The notes under the pieces were generated by a model. It was not told the origin of the DNA, did not search any database, and was given only the letters and a program-made list of their open reading frames with translations. From NCBI GenBank assembly GCA_019359595.1, contig JAHHGZ010000010.1:1-64000 (forward strand): DNA of 64,000 nt, in the 5' to 3' direction. This document shows, one piece after another, positions 34,086 through 43,309 of this stretch (positions are counted from its first letter, which is position 1; each line of letters starts with the position of its first letter). The stretch is from Cyanomargarita calcarea GSE-NOS-MK-12-04C. Lineage in GTDB: Bacteria; Cyanobacteriota; Cyanobacteriia; Cyanobacteriales; Nostocaceae. The translations under genes were made by a program, and so were the position numbers.

Positions 34086-34141
34086 CTACAAATTTATGCT
34101 CTTCTGTACCAAGTTGGTTTTTCAAGTTCATGGCCACTCAA

Positions 34142-34633
34142 ATGACTAATTATTATAAAGATTTTTTGATTCGCAGTTGGGAAGAACGCGATCGCCTCTT
34201 CGCATCTGAAATCATCCACTCAGTATTATCAGAATACGGCTTGGGTTGGGAAGCAAACGGTGCAGACCGGGATGTGTTGGAAGTGGAAGAATGTTACTTA
34301 GCAACTGGTGGTGAATTTTGGGTAATTGAACACCAAAACAAACTAGTAGGAACCGGGGCATATTATCCCATCCAACGGGGAGAAAACGCTGTAGAAATCA
34401 GAAAAATGTATCTTTTGCCCAACGTCAGAGGTTTAGGACTGGGGAAATATTTGTTACAACAGTTAGAAATAAGCATAGCCTCTCGTGGTTTCCAAGAAAT
34501 TTGGATTGAAACCGCCAGTATTCTCACTGAAGCAGTCAAACTGTACGAAAGCAACGGCTATGAACCAGGAACAGGAGTAGAAACAACCCGATGCGATCGC
34601 GTCTACTTGAAAAAGTTAGGAGTTAGAAGTTAG
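34142..34633 (+). CDS. GNAT family N-acetyltransferase
   Basis: I chose the ATG at 34142 (an ATG at 34130 is equally possible), because the frame upstream crosses a dispersed repeat. The GNAT core is clear: FWVIEHQNKLVGTGAYYPI, EIRKMYLLPNVRGLGLGKYLL (acetyl-CoA loop), IWIETASILTEAVKLYESNGYEP. The substrate is unknown. The C-terminus KKLGVRS runs into a heptamer tract (34620-34672). Confidence 0.88.
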   Translation: MTNYYKDFLIRSWEERDRLFASEIIHSVLSEYGLGWEANGADRDVLEVEECYLATGGEFWVIEHQNKLVGTGAYYPIQRGENAVEIRKMYLLPNVRGLGLGKYLLQQLEISIASRGFQEIWIETASILTEAVKLYESNGYEPGTGVETTRCDRVYLKKLGVRS

Positions 34634-34844
34634 GAGTTAGGAGTTGGGAGTTGGGAGTTGGGAGTTGGGAGTAATCTTTCTGGGTGAGCCACAACCATTA
34701 ACATTTGTATCGCTGTCGTTTCATATATATACCTCTTAAGAAATAACTACGATTCTTTCATTAGAGGGAAGAAGTAATGCTTGTGAAACTTTAAAATAAC
34801 TTATGGTATTGGCACAACTAAAATATTTTTTAAATGAGAGTACT

Positions 34845-35027
34845 ATGATATCTTTGACACAATCTTGGCTGTGGGCTGTCTGTTGTGTAGGTATGGTGAT
34901 TGGCTCAGTAGCGATGGGCTTGAATTCAGCTATTTATAGACAAAAACAAGGATTTAATTATGCGTTGTTCAGTTTTTTCGTTACTGTTTTAATAGTGAGT
35001 ATGTATACCTCAATCAACTTGGAATGA
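34845..35027 (+). CDS. small membrane protein, 60 aa
   Basis: From the ATG at 34845 the product has two transmembrane helices (SWLWAVCCVGMVIGSVAMGL and YALFSFFVTVLIVSMYTSI). An upstream ATG would add 14 residues. Its stop overlaps the start of the DUF1622 gene (ATGA), so they should be translated together. Function unknown. Confidence 0.6.
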   Translation: MISLTQSWLWAVCCVGMVIGSVAMGLNSAIYRQKQGFNYALFSFFVTVLIVSMYTSINLE

Positions 35028-35518
35028 AAAGAGAGTCATCCCGTGATTCTTTAGGGACTATTCTACTGCCACTAGGATTAATTTTTGGTTTAGTGCTGTT
35101 ACTTTCGTTAAATGGACAATATAACGAAGCAGCATCTAAGGGTGTATTGGAATCGTGGCTAAAGGTGATAGTCGGTTACTTAGCAGCAGGAACAGAAATC
35201 GCTGCAGCTATGGTCATTGGACTGGCAGTTATTCGTGGTATCGCTGTTTATTTAAGCCAATTGTTCTCCCGTTCTAAACAGCATATCGATTCTACAGAGC
35301 TAGTGCGCTTGCAACTGGGACGAGGATTGGCCCTAGGATTGGAATTTACTGTAGCTAGTGACATCTTGCGAACGGCTGTTGCGCCAACTCGTCAAGATAT
35401 CTTGAATCTAGGAGCAATTGTGCTGTTGCGAACACTGTTGAATTATTTCTTAGAACGGGAGATTAGGCAGGTAGAACAAAGCCGATTCCCAGAACGGGAT
35501 TTTGCGACCAAAGAGTGA
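35024..35518 (+). CDS. DUF1622 family membrane protein
   Basis: The 164-aa protein has three hydrophobic helices and the family segment VRLQLGRGLALGLEFTVASDILRTAVAPTRQDILNLGAIVLLRTLLNYFLEREI, typical of DUF1622. The role is unknown; it is probably an inner-membrane protein that acts with the small protein encoded just upstream. Confidence 0.85.
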   Translation: MKRESSRDSLGTILLPLGLIFGLVLLLSLNGQYNEAASKGVLESWLKVIVGYLAAGTEIAAAMVIGLAVIRGIAVYLSQLFSRSKQHIDSTELVRLQLGRGLALGLEFTVASDILRTAVAPTRQDILNLGAIVLLRTLLNYFLEREIRQVEQSRFPERDFATKE

Positions 35519-35684
35519 TGAGTCGAAAGCTGTCACTTCTATAGGGGTTTTCAAAGAATGCAATGACCGTATTTCTACGAATTAAGTCGTATCTCTTAAT
35601 ATATAGTTTTTTGATTAAAATTGCTGATACTTTACTCCAGGTAAGCATTACAAGGTTTAAAATCTCAGTATGAATTTTTAAATT

Positions 35685-36368
35685 GTGAAAATGCGAACCT
35701 GGGCAAAAAAATATTTTCAAGGCTTTCTCAAACTTTTTCTCCAATCTTCTTGTCCTCTGTGTCAAAGGCAAACATCAGAGGAATTTTGTCCAGACTGCAC
35801 AAGACAATTACTCAACTGTCACCTCAAAGACCCCAATTTTCTTTGGAAACAGCCATTACCCGTGTTTGTGTGGGGTGCTTATGGCGGTAGTTTGAAACGA
35901 GCGATCGCGGCAATGAAATATGAAAATCACCCCGAAATTGCCCGTCCCTTGGGTCAGTGGTTAGCAGAAGCATGGATGTTATATTCACAACCAAGTAGCA
36001 AGCAGCCTGTAGTTGTTCCAATCCCACTCCACAAAAGCAGACAAAAAGAACGGGGTTTCAACCAAGCTGCACTAATCGCAGAAAGTTTTTGTGAAGTTAC
36101 TGGCTTCAAATTGAAACAAAACGGTTTGCAACGGATGCAAAACACCCAGGCACAGTTTGGTTTAAGCGTGTCAGAGCGGCAAAAAAACTTAGCTAAAGCC
36201 TTTGAAATAGGGCAGGACTTTCGCCGTCTGCCAGATGCCCCCGTTCTGTTAGTCGATGATATTTATACTACAGGCGCGACTGCCAGAGCCGCAGTGGAAA
36301 CACTTAATCAGAATAGAATCTCCGTATGTGGCTTAGTCGCGACTGCTACCACGGCAAAAAGCGGCTAA
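35685..36368 (+). CDS. ComF family protein
   Basis: A Cys4 zinc motif (CPLCQRQTSEEFCPDC) is followed by a phosphoribosyltransferase-like fold with PVVVPIPLHKSRQKERGFNQA and the PRPP-binding loop VLLVDDIYTTGATARA. The length of 227 aa is normal. ComF is needed for DNA uptake in naturally competent bacteria, including some cyanobacteria; a link to competence here is by family only. Confidence 0.92.
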   Translation: MKMRTWAKKYFQGFLKLFLQSSCPLCQRQTSEEFCPDCTRQLLNCHLKDPNFLWKQPLPVFVWGAYGGSLKRAIAAMKYENHPEIARPLGQWLAEAWMLYSQPSSKQPVVVPIPLHKSRQKERGFNQAALIAESFCEVTGFKLKQNGLQRMQNTQAQFGLSVSERQKNLAKAFEIGQDFRRLPDAPVLLVDDIYTTGATARAAVETLNQNRISVCGLVATATTAKSG

Positions 36369-36531
36369 AGTGGTAGCCCACCCAGGTGTCGCTCCGTACG
36401 TATAGCGACACACGAATAGGGTGTTGAGGCTTAGTACAAAAAGTGGCTAAACAAATAATTTATGGGCAAGCCAGCCTTGGTAAAACTATAATTGACCAAA
36501 TTACGCTCTTTTTGTGGGAAGACACTCCGGG

Positions 36532-36990
36532 ATGATAAATAAGCCTTTTGCAGTGGGTTTAAGACAAGTTACAATCATTCCTGCGACATTACTGGCAATT
36601 GGCATCAGTACAACAGCAGCTTTTGCCCAAGCTAAGTTGTATAATCCGATCCCTTTACCCAAAAGTAATGAAGTTGCTGATTCGCTGACCGATAAAGACA
36701 TTCCCACAGGTCAAGGTGGATTCGCCCGTGATTACTCGGTACAGTTGACTAAGGGTGATAATCTAGCGGTGGATCTGTCGTCTGATAGTTTTGACAGCAT
36801 TATTACGCTGCTCGGACCGAATGGAGCAACAGTGGCAGAAAATGATGATGGGCCTGATGGTAGCAGTAATTCTTTACTATTTACCCGCATTATGGAAACG
36901 GGACCTTACATAGTTCGCGTCCGGTCTTTTGGGGAAACTGGTGTTGGCACTTTTAAACTCAAGGTGACACGACTACAGCCAGCCAAATAA
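36532..36990 (+). CDS. exported PPC-domain protein
   Basis: I chose the ATG at 36532 (152 aa). A signal peptide (VTIIPATLLAIGISTTAAFA|QA) precedes a beta-sandwich like the bacterial pre-peptidase C-terminal domain: DYSVQLTKGDNLAVDLSSDSFDSIITLLGPNGATVAENDDG...YIVRVRSFGETGVGTFKLKV. It is likely periplasmic or secreted and may bind other proteins or glycans. Confidence 0.75.
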   Translation: MINKPFAVGLRQVTIIPATLLAIGISTTAAFAQAKLYNPIPLPKSNEVADSLTDKDIPTGQGGFARDYSVQLTKGDNLAVDLSSDSFDSIITLLGPNGATVAENDDGPDGSSNSLLFTRIMETGPYIVRVRSFGETGVGTFKLKVTRLQPAK

Positions 36991-36996
36991 AGTTAT

Positions 36997-37393
36997 AAGT
37001 TAGGAGTTAGGAGTTATGAATTAGGAGTTAAGAGTTAGGAGGAGCAAAGTTGGGAATTGGGAGTTAGGAGTTATGAATTAGGAGTTAAGAGTTAGGAGGA
37101 GCAAAGTTGGGAATTGGGAGTTAGGAGTTATAAATTGGGAGTTAAACCTCATCCATGTTGAAACCTGGAGTTTATAGTTATTCAGACGTGTCAAAGTAGC
37201 GACGTATGTTGCAATCTCAAAGTCTTGTCAGAAAACAACGGTTCTCAAGGCAGACGAGGTTTATAAGCTATGAGTTATTAAGTCAAGAAAATATTTATTC
37301 CTAACTCCTCACTCCTAACTCCTCACTCCTCACTCCTAACTCCTCACTCCTAACTCCTAACTCCTCACTCCTAACTCCTCACTCCTAACTCCC
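36997..37393. repeat. 57-bp tandem duplication and opposing heptamer tracts
   Basis: A 57-bp unit built of TTAGGAG-type heptamers starts at 37007 and 37064, with a partial third copy at 37121. The reverse-complement heptamers (CTCCTAA, CTCCTCA) run from about 37297 into the cobS stop, so the two tracts could pair as a long imperfect hairpin between convergent genes. Confidence 0.8.
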
Positions 37394-38158
37394 CAAAGCC
37401 GTCAGGACACACAAAAATAGGGCTTCAGTCCACTCAACAACTGCACCGTAGGTATCTCCTGTATGTCCGCCCAGTTTATGATTGAACCAGGCACCAGTTA
37501 GAGTGGCGATCGCGCTTCCTCCTAGGATCGTTGTCAAAGCCAAAAATAGGTGGTGGTTCAGCAGCAATAAGCTACTTAATCCAAGCAACAACAACAGTCC
37601 TGGTAAGACATCCCAGTAGGAACGAATCGCTTGTTTGTGAAATGCGCCTTTGCCAGTGGGTTTTAGATAAGGATAGCGGGCGATCGCCAGCACCTGTCCC
37701 CAACGTCCCCACCCACAAGCCAAAATTAGCCCCAAGCAACGGTCTTGGTGGATATCGTTTAATGCAGTTGTTTTGAGCAACAGCAGGACTACAGCAGTCA
37801 TTGCCCCAAACGCACCTGTAGCACTATCTGTCATTACAGACAGCCGACGTTCTGGATCGCCTACCGCCAAACCATCAGCTGTATCCATCGCCCCATCTAA
37901 ATGCAGTCCTCCAGTTATCCCAACCCAAAGACTCACTACCAATGCGCTACGAGTTAACACAGGCATATTCATATAATGCATTGCAATGTCAACTAATCCT
38001 AATATTCCCCCAATGATTAGCCCGACTAATGGGGCGAGACGTGCTACTCCCCGGAACTCTAAACCGTTCATATATGGTAAGGGAATACAAGTATAAAACG
38101 TCATACTTGCTACTAAGTTTAGAAACCATCTTTGATACCACTTATACTTAACAGTCAT
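37385..38158 (-). CDS. cobS: adenosylcobinamide-GDP ribazoletransferase CobS
   Basis: CobS joins adenosylcobinamide-GDP and alpha-ribazole in the last steps of cobalamin-type cofactor synthesis at the membrane. The 257-aa protein has several transmembrane helices and the conserved [16 protein letters not shown] and [12 protein letters not shown] segments. The C-terminus overlaps a heptamer tract. No other cobalamin gene is adjacent. Confidence 0.92.
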   Translation of the reverse strand: MTVKYKWYQRWFLNLVASMTFYTCIPLPYMNGLEFRGVARLAPLVGLIIGGILGLVDIAMHYMNMPVLTRSALVVSLWVGITGGLHLDGAMDTADGLAVGDPERRLSVMTDSATGAFGAMTAVVLLLLKTTALNDIHQDRCLGLILACGWGRWGQVLAIARYPYLKPTGKGAFHKQAIRSYWDVLPGLLLLLGLSSLLLLNHHLFLALTTILGGSAIATLTGAWFNHKLGGHTGDTYGAVVEWTEALFLCVLTALGS

Positions 38159-38565
38159 ATTAATAACAAGAGTTCTTATTTATTAGCACTATAAGGAAAA
38201 AACAAAAATGACTGTTCAACTCATGACGCTCGAAATTCCTTCACAGCAAGGGCATGAGATTTTAAAGCTTTAGATAAGATTTATTCGTCGATTGGCTTGA
38301 TTCAAAAAATTTTGTTATGCTGATCCCAGTGTTAAACGCTAAGATAAAAGTATTAAATATCACGTTTTATCCGAAATGAAGAAGCAACAATTTATTAAAT
38401 GTAGTTTTGTTGTCAAGTTGTGCAGCTAACAGCTTATTGAAAGTTTTGCTATTTGATCGCCCTACAGAATAGATAACAAATTAAATGTAGGGGGGTTAAC
38501 AAAACTGTTAAATTAACTGTTGGGCTGTGTTGTACTTCACCTTCGCTCTCCTTTGCTATTTTCTT
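38159..38565. other. intergenic region between cobS and the tgt neighbourhood
   Basis: A 21-codon frame (38208-38273) starts MTVQLMTLEIPSQQ and may be a remnant. No terminator, repeat or gene is otherwise convincing. It probably holds divergent promoters for cobS and the next gene. Confidence 0.35.
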
Positions 38566-39018
38566 ATGAGCCATCATCTACCCGACACTAAGATACCAGC
38601 TCCGTGCATTATCAACACGGGCATAATTGTTAATAAGTTGGATATGCGGCGATTGTTAGAAGATTTAGGTCGTGTCCACTATATTCACACCCAAAAGGGC
38701 AAGGTTGTGAGCGAGGGACAAGGGGATGTGATGGAAGTATTTGCCAATCCCCAACGCTCCACCTTAGTCGCCAACCAAGCGTTATATCTAAACGTTTGCA
38801 GTTTTGATTGCCTGGAACTCAAACAGTCTGAGGAAAAACAAACCTACTTGGATTTGGTGCAAGAAGGTTTTTGTTTACGACTGATTCCCCTCTCAACCCC
38901 CCAGCAAGAGCGACGGGAGCGTTCCATCAACGTCACCGCTATAGAAGCGATGATGGAGCAAGTACTCTCAGCCAGATGGGATGCAGAACTTGACGACGAC
39001 TGTTCTGATACATTTTGA
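38566..39018 (+). CDS. conserved cyanobacterial hypothetical protein
   Basis: From the ATG at 38566 the product is 150 aa, soluble, with the pattern MRRLLEDLGRVHYIHTQKGKVVSEGQGDVMEVFANPQRSTLVANQALYLNVCSFDCLEL and an acidic C-terminus. I recall similar proteins of unknown function encoded near tgt and psbK in cyanobacteria. A GTG 39 bp upstream would add a hydrophobic stretch and is less likely. Confidence 0.6.
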   Translation: MSHHLPDTKIPAPCIINTGIIVNKLDMRRLLEDLGRVHYIHTQKGKVVSEGQGDVMEVFANPQRSTLVANQALYLNVCSFDCLELKQSEEKQTYLDLVQEGFCLRLIPLSTPQQERRERSINVTAIEAMMEQVLSARWDAELDDDCSDTF

Positions 39019-39379
39019 ATGGTTAGTTGTTAGTTGTTAGTTGTTAGTCGTTATTGGTTAGTGGTTAGTGGTTAGTTGTACGCTGCACCGTTCGCAAAGC
39101 GTTGCCTTTACTGCTAGCCGCAATAGACACGAAGTAGCTTCCGTAGGTAGCGTCTATGGTGTTATACCGTTTCTTTGTGAAGCTGCATATATTACCCCCC
39201 GGCTACGCCGTCCCCCCTTGGCAAGGGGGGACTACAGGGGGGTCTTGATTATGTGCATCTTCATACAGAATTGGTGTTAGTGGTTAGTGGTTGCTGGTTA
39301 ATCTGTAACAACCAACCACTAACCACTAACAACTAACAACCAACAACTAACCACTAACAACTAACCAATAACCATCTAA
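39019..39379. repeat. heptamer arms enclosing a MITE-like element
   Basis: TTAGTTG/TTAGTGG heptamers (39019-39078) are mirrored by their complements (39297-39375). Between them lies an element with inverted ends at 39164-39182 and 39259-39277 of the same type as 3838-3946, containing the palindrome CCCCCCTTGGCAAGGGGGG. No gene. Confidence 0.75.
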
Positions 39380-40483
<1,104 letters not shown>

Positions 40484-40595
40484 AGGGACAATCAAGAAAA
40501 ATTTATCCCCCAATGCCCAAAAATTAACAACTAACCAAATCATGTTAAAATATTTGTCAATTATGAAGCGGTTAGATAGGTCAATTTAAACGGAT

Positions 40596-40733
40596 ATGGA
40601 CGCAGCATTTTTGTTAGCAACATTGCCTGAAGCTTACCGAATCTTCGACCCCCTGGTAGATGTTCTCCCAATTATCCCCGTCTTCTTCTTGCTCTTAGCT
40701 TTTGTTTGGCAAGCAGCAGTGGGATTTAAGTAA
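40596..40733 (+). CDS. psbK: photosystem II protein K precursor, 45 aa
   Basis: The frame [20 protein letters not shown], then [19 protein letters not shown] and AAVGFK is PsbK, a single-helix subunit of the photosystem II core. The short N-terminal part before the conserved [14 protein letters not shown] is normally removed. It is followed by a strong terminator. Confidence 0.96.
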   Translation: MDAAFLLATLPEAYRIFDPLVDVLPIIPVFFLLLAFVWQAAVGFK

Positions 40734-40759
40734 GCAAAAAGTTTTTATTTTATTTCACC

Positions 40760-40789
40760 AGACAGGTAAAATGCCTGTCTTCTTTTTTT
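40760..40789 (+). terminator. rho-independent terminator after psbK
   Basis: The stem AGACAGG / CCTGTCT (40760-40766 / 40774-40780) is followed by TCTTTTTTT. Confidence 0.9.
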
Positions 40790-40878
40790 GGGGTAAAATT
40801 TTTGATAAAATTAATTATTCTTAATACTTTGTAATGAATTACTATATTAAGTGAGATGCAGCAAACTAGGAATCGGGT

Positions 40879-41175
40879 ATGGGTAACATCAAATTCGTTA
40901 AAGAAGATAAAGAAGTAGTCGCTGCAGATGGTGCCAACCTCCGTCTGAAAGCGATGCAGAATAATATAGATATATATAAATTTATTGGCAAGATGACCAA
41001 TTGCGGCGGTGGTGGCAATTGTGGTACCTGTATTGTAGAGATTGTGGAAGGAATCGAGAATCTTTCGCCACGAACAGATACAGAGAACCGATTTTTAAAG
41101 AAAAAGCCGGAGAATTACCGCCTTGCCTGTCAGACTTTAATTAATGGGCCGGTAAGTGTGCTAACTAAACCTTAG
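40879..41175 (+). CDS. 2Fe-2S ferredoxin-like protein
   Basis: The 98-aa product has the plant-type ferredoxin cluster-binding pattern [16 protein letters not shown], with a further Cys in RLACQTLI. A four-Cys 2Fe-2S site is present: C42, C48, C51 and C84. It should be a soluble electron carrier. It lies between psbK and psbM, as in several cyanobacteria. Confidence 0.88.
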   Translation: MGNIKFVKEDKEVVAADGANLRLKAMQNNIDIYKFIGKMTNCGGGGNCGTCIVEIVEGIENLSPRTDTENRFLKKKPENYRLACQTLINGPVSVLTKP

Positions 41176-41264
41176 CGTCTTGCGAAGAACAAATAACACC
41201 TTATACGCCAGGTAGTGTTATTCTGAAAGTGTTGACACCGAAATCATAGAGAGGCTTTCTTGCC

Positions 41265-41378
41265 ATGCAAGTTAATGACCTAGGGTTCATCGCGAGCATT
41301 TTGTTCGTACTGGTTCCCGCTGTTTTTTTAATACTTCTTTACACGGTAACTGCTAGCCGCGAAGGTAGAAAAGATTAA
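41265..41378 (+). CDS. psbM: photosystem II protein M, 37 aa
   Basis: The frame [37 protein letters not shown] is PsbM, a single-helix subunit at the photosystem II dimer interface. It is followed by a hairpin terminator. Confidence 0.96.
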   Translation: MQVNDLGFIASILFVLVPAVFLILLYTVTASREGRKD

Positions 41379-41402
41379 TTCAGACCTGTGTATAAAACCA
41401 AG

Positions 41403-41434
41403 AACCCCTGCACTGATAGTGAAGGGGTTTTTTA
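41403..41434 (+). terminator. rho-independent terminator after psbM
   Basis: AACCCCT pairs with AGGGGTT and CACT with AGTG inside; a T-run follows (41428-41433). Confidence 0.88.
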
Positions 41435-41439
41435 TTAAT

Positions 41440-41818
41440 GAAGGAAGAAGGAAGAAGGAAGAAGGAAGAAGGAAGAAGGAAGAAGGAAGAAGGAAGAAGG
41501 AAGAAGTTTTCAATATACAAACTTCTTCCTTGTAGGGATTTAAAACCCCAACTTTCTATGCGTTGTCAGTAATGAAGGAAGAAGGAAGAAGTTTTCAATA
41601 TACAAACTTCTTCCTTGTAGGGATTTAAAACCCCAACTTTCTATGCGTTGTCAGTAATGAAGGAAGAAGGAAGAAGGAAGAAGGAAGAAGTTTTCAATAT
41701 ACAAACTTCTTCCTTGTAGGGATTTAAAACCCCAACTTTCTATGCGTTGTCAGTTTTGAGTTGAGGTCAGAATCCCCATATCAAAACTCCCCTTCTTCCT
41801 TCTTCCTTCTTCCTTCAT
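41440..41818. repeat. three copies of a 65-bp block separated by GGAAGAA heptamers
   Basis: The block starting GTTTTCAATATACAAACTTC and ending TATGCGTTGTCAGT is at 41506-41570, 41591-41655 and 41690-41754. GGAAGAA heptamers separate the copies (different numbers each time), and a TTCCTTC tract closes the region at 41793-41818. The unequal heptamer numbers point to slippage or recombination. Confidence 0.88.
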
Positions 41819-42709
41819 TCAAGCGTTTGTGCGTGCTAACAACACCGGGCAAGTGGCATTCACTCGAACATAATCAGACAAAGAGTCACCTAAAAGCCTG
41901 TCTAAATCGACGAAACTTTTAGCAATTGAGGGACGGCGATCGGGAGAACCAAGTAGTAATAAGTCTACGTTCAAATCCTCTGCCAATCGACAAATTTCTT
42001 GACCCGCTCTACCGCTGCTTGTGATATAAGCTTCTTGCCCAGGTTTGCCGCTACCGGTGACACAACGATACGGGACACCATATTTTTTCGCTTCGGCGAT
42101 CGCAGGGGCAAAAATTGGGTTTTGTTCTGGGTTAACCTCAACACCATCTTGTTTTTTACCGATCCATTCGGTGTTAATATTAGCCAGAATTAATTCCCCT
42201 CCCTTAACATCTCGGACTAAGTACAAAGCTAACCCGAGACAGTGTTTTGCAGCATCAGAATTGTCTATCGCTACCATTACCCGCTTGATTTTTTTGACAT
42301 AAATGTCATCTTTAACCAGCAACATTGGACGAGAGGACAATTGAAAAACGTACTGACTAACTGAGTTCCCCAAAATCGATTGCAGCCGCTTCAGTCCGCG
42401 CGAACCCATAATAATTAAATCAGCTTCCATTTCATCAGCTACTTGGCAAACTACATCCTTGGGTTCTCCTTGCCGCAAAATAGAAGAAACTTGGCTGGGA
42501 TCTAAGTTCAAAGACACAATGGCCGACGCCAAAATCTTGCCCCCTTCTTCCCACTTAGCTGTCATCGCTGCAGCACTAGTTTGTGGGGTAACAACGTGCA
42601 AAACTGTAACTTTTGCTCCTTGAATCGATGGCATATCTGTCAAAGTTTTGAGCATCTCTTCCGCGTGCCCCAATCCAGAGACAGCCAGCAAAATTTTCTG
42701 TATCATCAT
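41819..42709 (-). CDS. tandem universal stress protein (two UspA domains)
   Basis: From the ATG at 42709 the product is 296 aa. Domain 1 (QKILLAVSGLGHAEEML ... DLIIMGSRGLKRLQSILGNSVSQYVF) and domain 2 (KRVMVAIDNSDAAKHCLGLAL ... DLLLLGSPDRR...LGDSLSDYVRVNATCPVLL) each have a UspA fold. The ATP-binding G-x2-G-x9-G(S) pattern is better in domain 1. Such proteins respond to stress or energy state; the specific role is unknown. Confidence 0.88.
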   Translation of the reverse strand: MMIQKILLAVSGLGHAEEMLKTLTDMPSIQGAKVTVLHVVTPQTSAAAMTAKWEEGGKILASAIVSLNLDPSQVSSILRQGEPKDVVCQVADEMEADLIIMGSRGLKRLQSILGNSVSQYVFQLSSRPMLLVKDDIYVKKIKRVMVAIDNSDAAKHCLGLALYLVRDVKGGELILANINTEWIGKKQDGVEVNPEQNPIFAPAIAEAKKYGVPYRCVTGSGKPGQEAYITSSGRAGQEICRLAEDLNVDLLLLGSPDRRPSIAKSFVDLDRLLGDSLSDYVRVNATCPVLLARTNA

Positions 42710-43309
42710 GACACCTTGTTGTTTTTGAATACTTGGGTTAGGCTCGGGAGCAATTGGCTCGGCTTTGATTAACCCCCTCAGGGTCAACAACCTAGTCAGT
42801 ATATAGGCACAATTAAATTTCAGGAATCAGTCTTTAATTAGAGACTTTACACTGTAAATTTTAATTACGACCAGTTACTTTAGTTTCCAACTAAGCTTTT
42901 ATGCTTCCAGCATACTCTCAATTCTGTCCGACAAAGTTAACGAATTATTATCAAAGTTATTATCTTTAATTTAAATTAAACATCCTTAAACATTATCGAT
43001 TCATCAATAATTAAGTATTGCAAAGAAATGCAAATAAAATATACAAATAATAATTTGGTGAAAGAAGCCCCCATGACTCCAATTCTGGGGGGGAAGAAAA
43101 TTCAAAGTTGAACATACTTGGGGAGCCACTGCGTTTCTTAGCTCTGCCGACTTGTAGCATGTGGCGTGGATTTAGTTCTGTTTTTTTGCATTCAGCTCAC
43201 AGTAAGGTGGGTAGGGGAGCATCTGAGTCGCACCAGCCCCCTAAATCCCTTAATCCTGGGGGTTTAATTTTTTCTCAAACAGAATTGGGGGTAGGGGGCT
43301 TCATGGTCT
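42710..43309. other. intergenic region with dispersed G-rich repeats
   Basis: AT-rich to about 43060, then palindrome-like sequence (CCCCCATGACTCCAATTCTGGGGGG and a GGGGGCTTCATGGTCT block that recurs at 48615). A frame across 43108-43338 is repeat-derived. No gene is supported. Confidence 0.5.
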
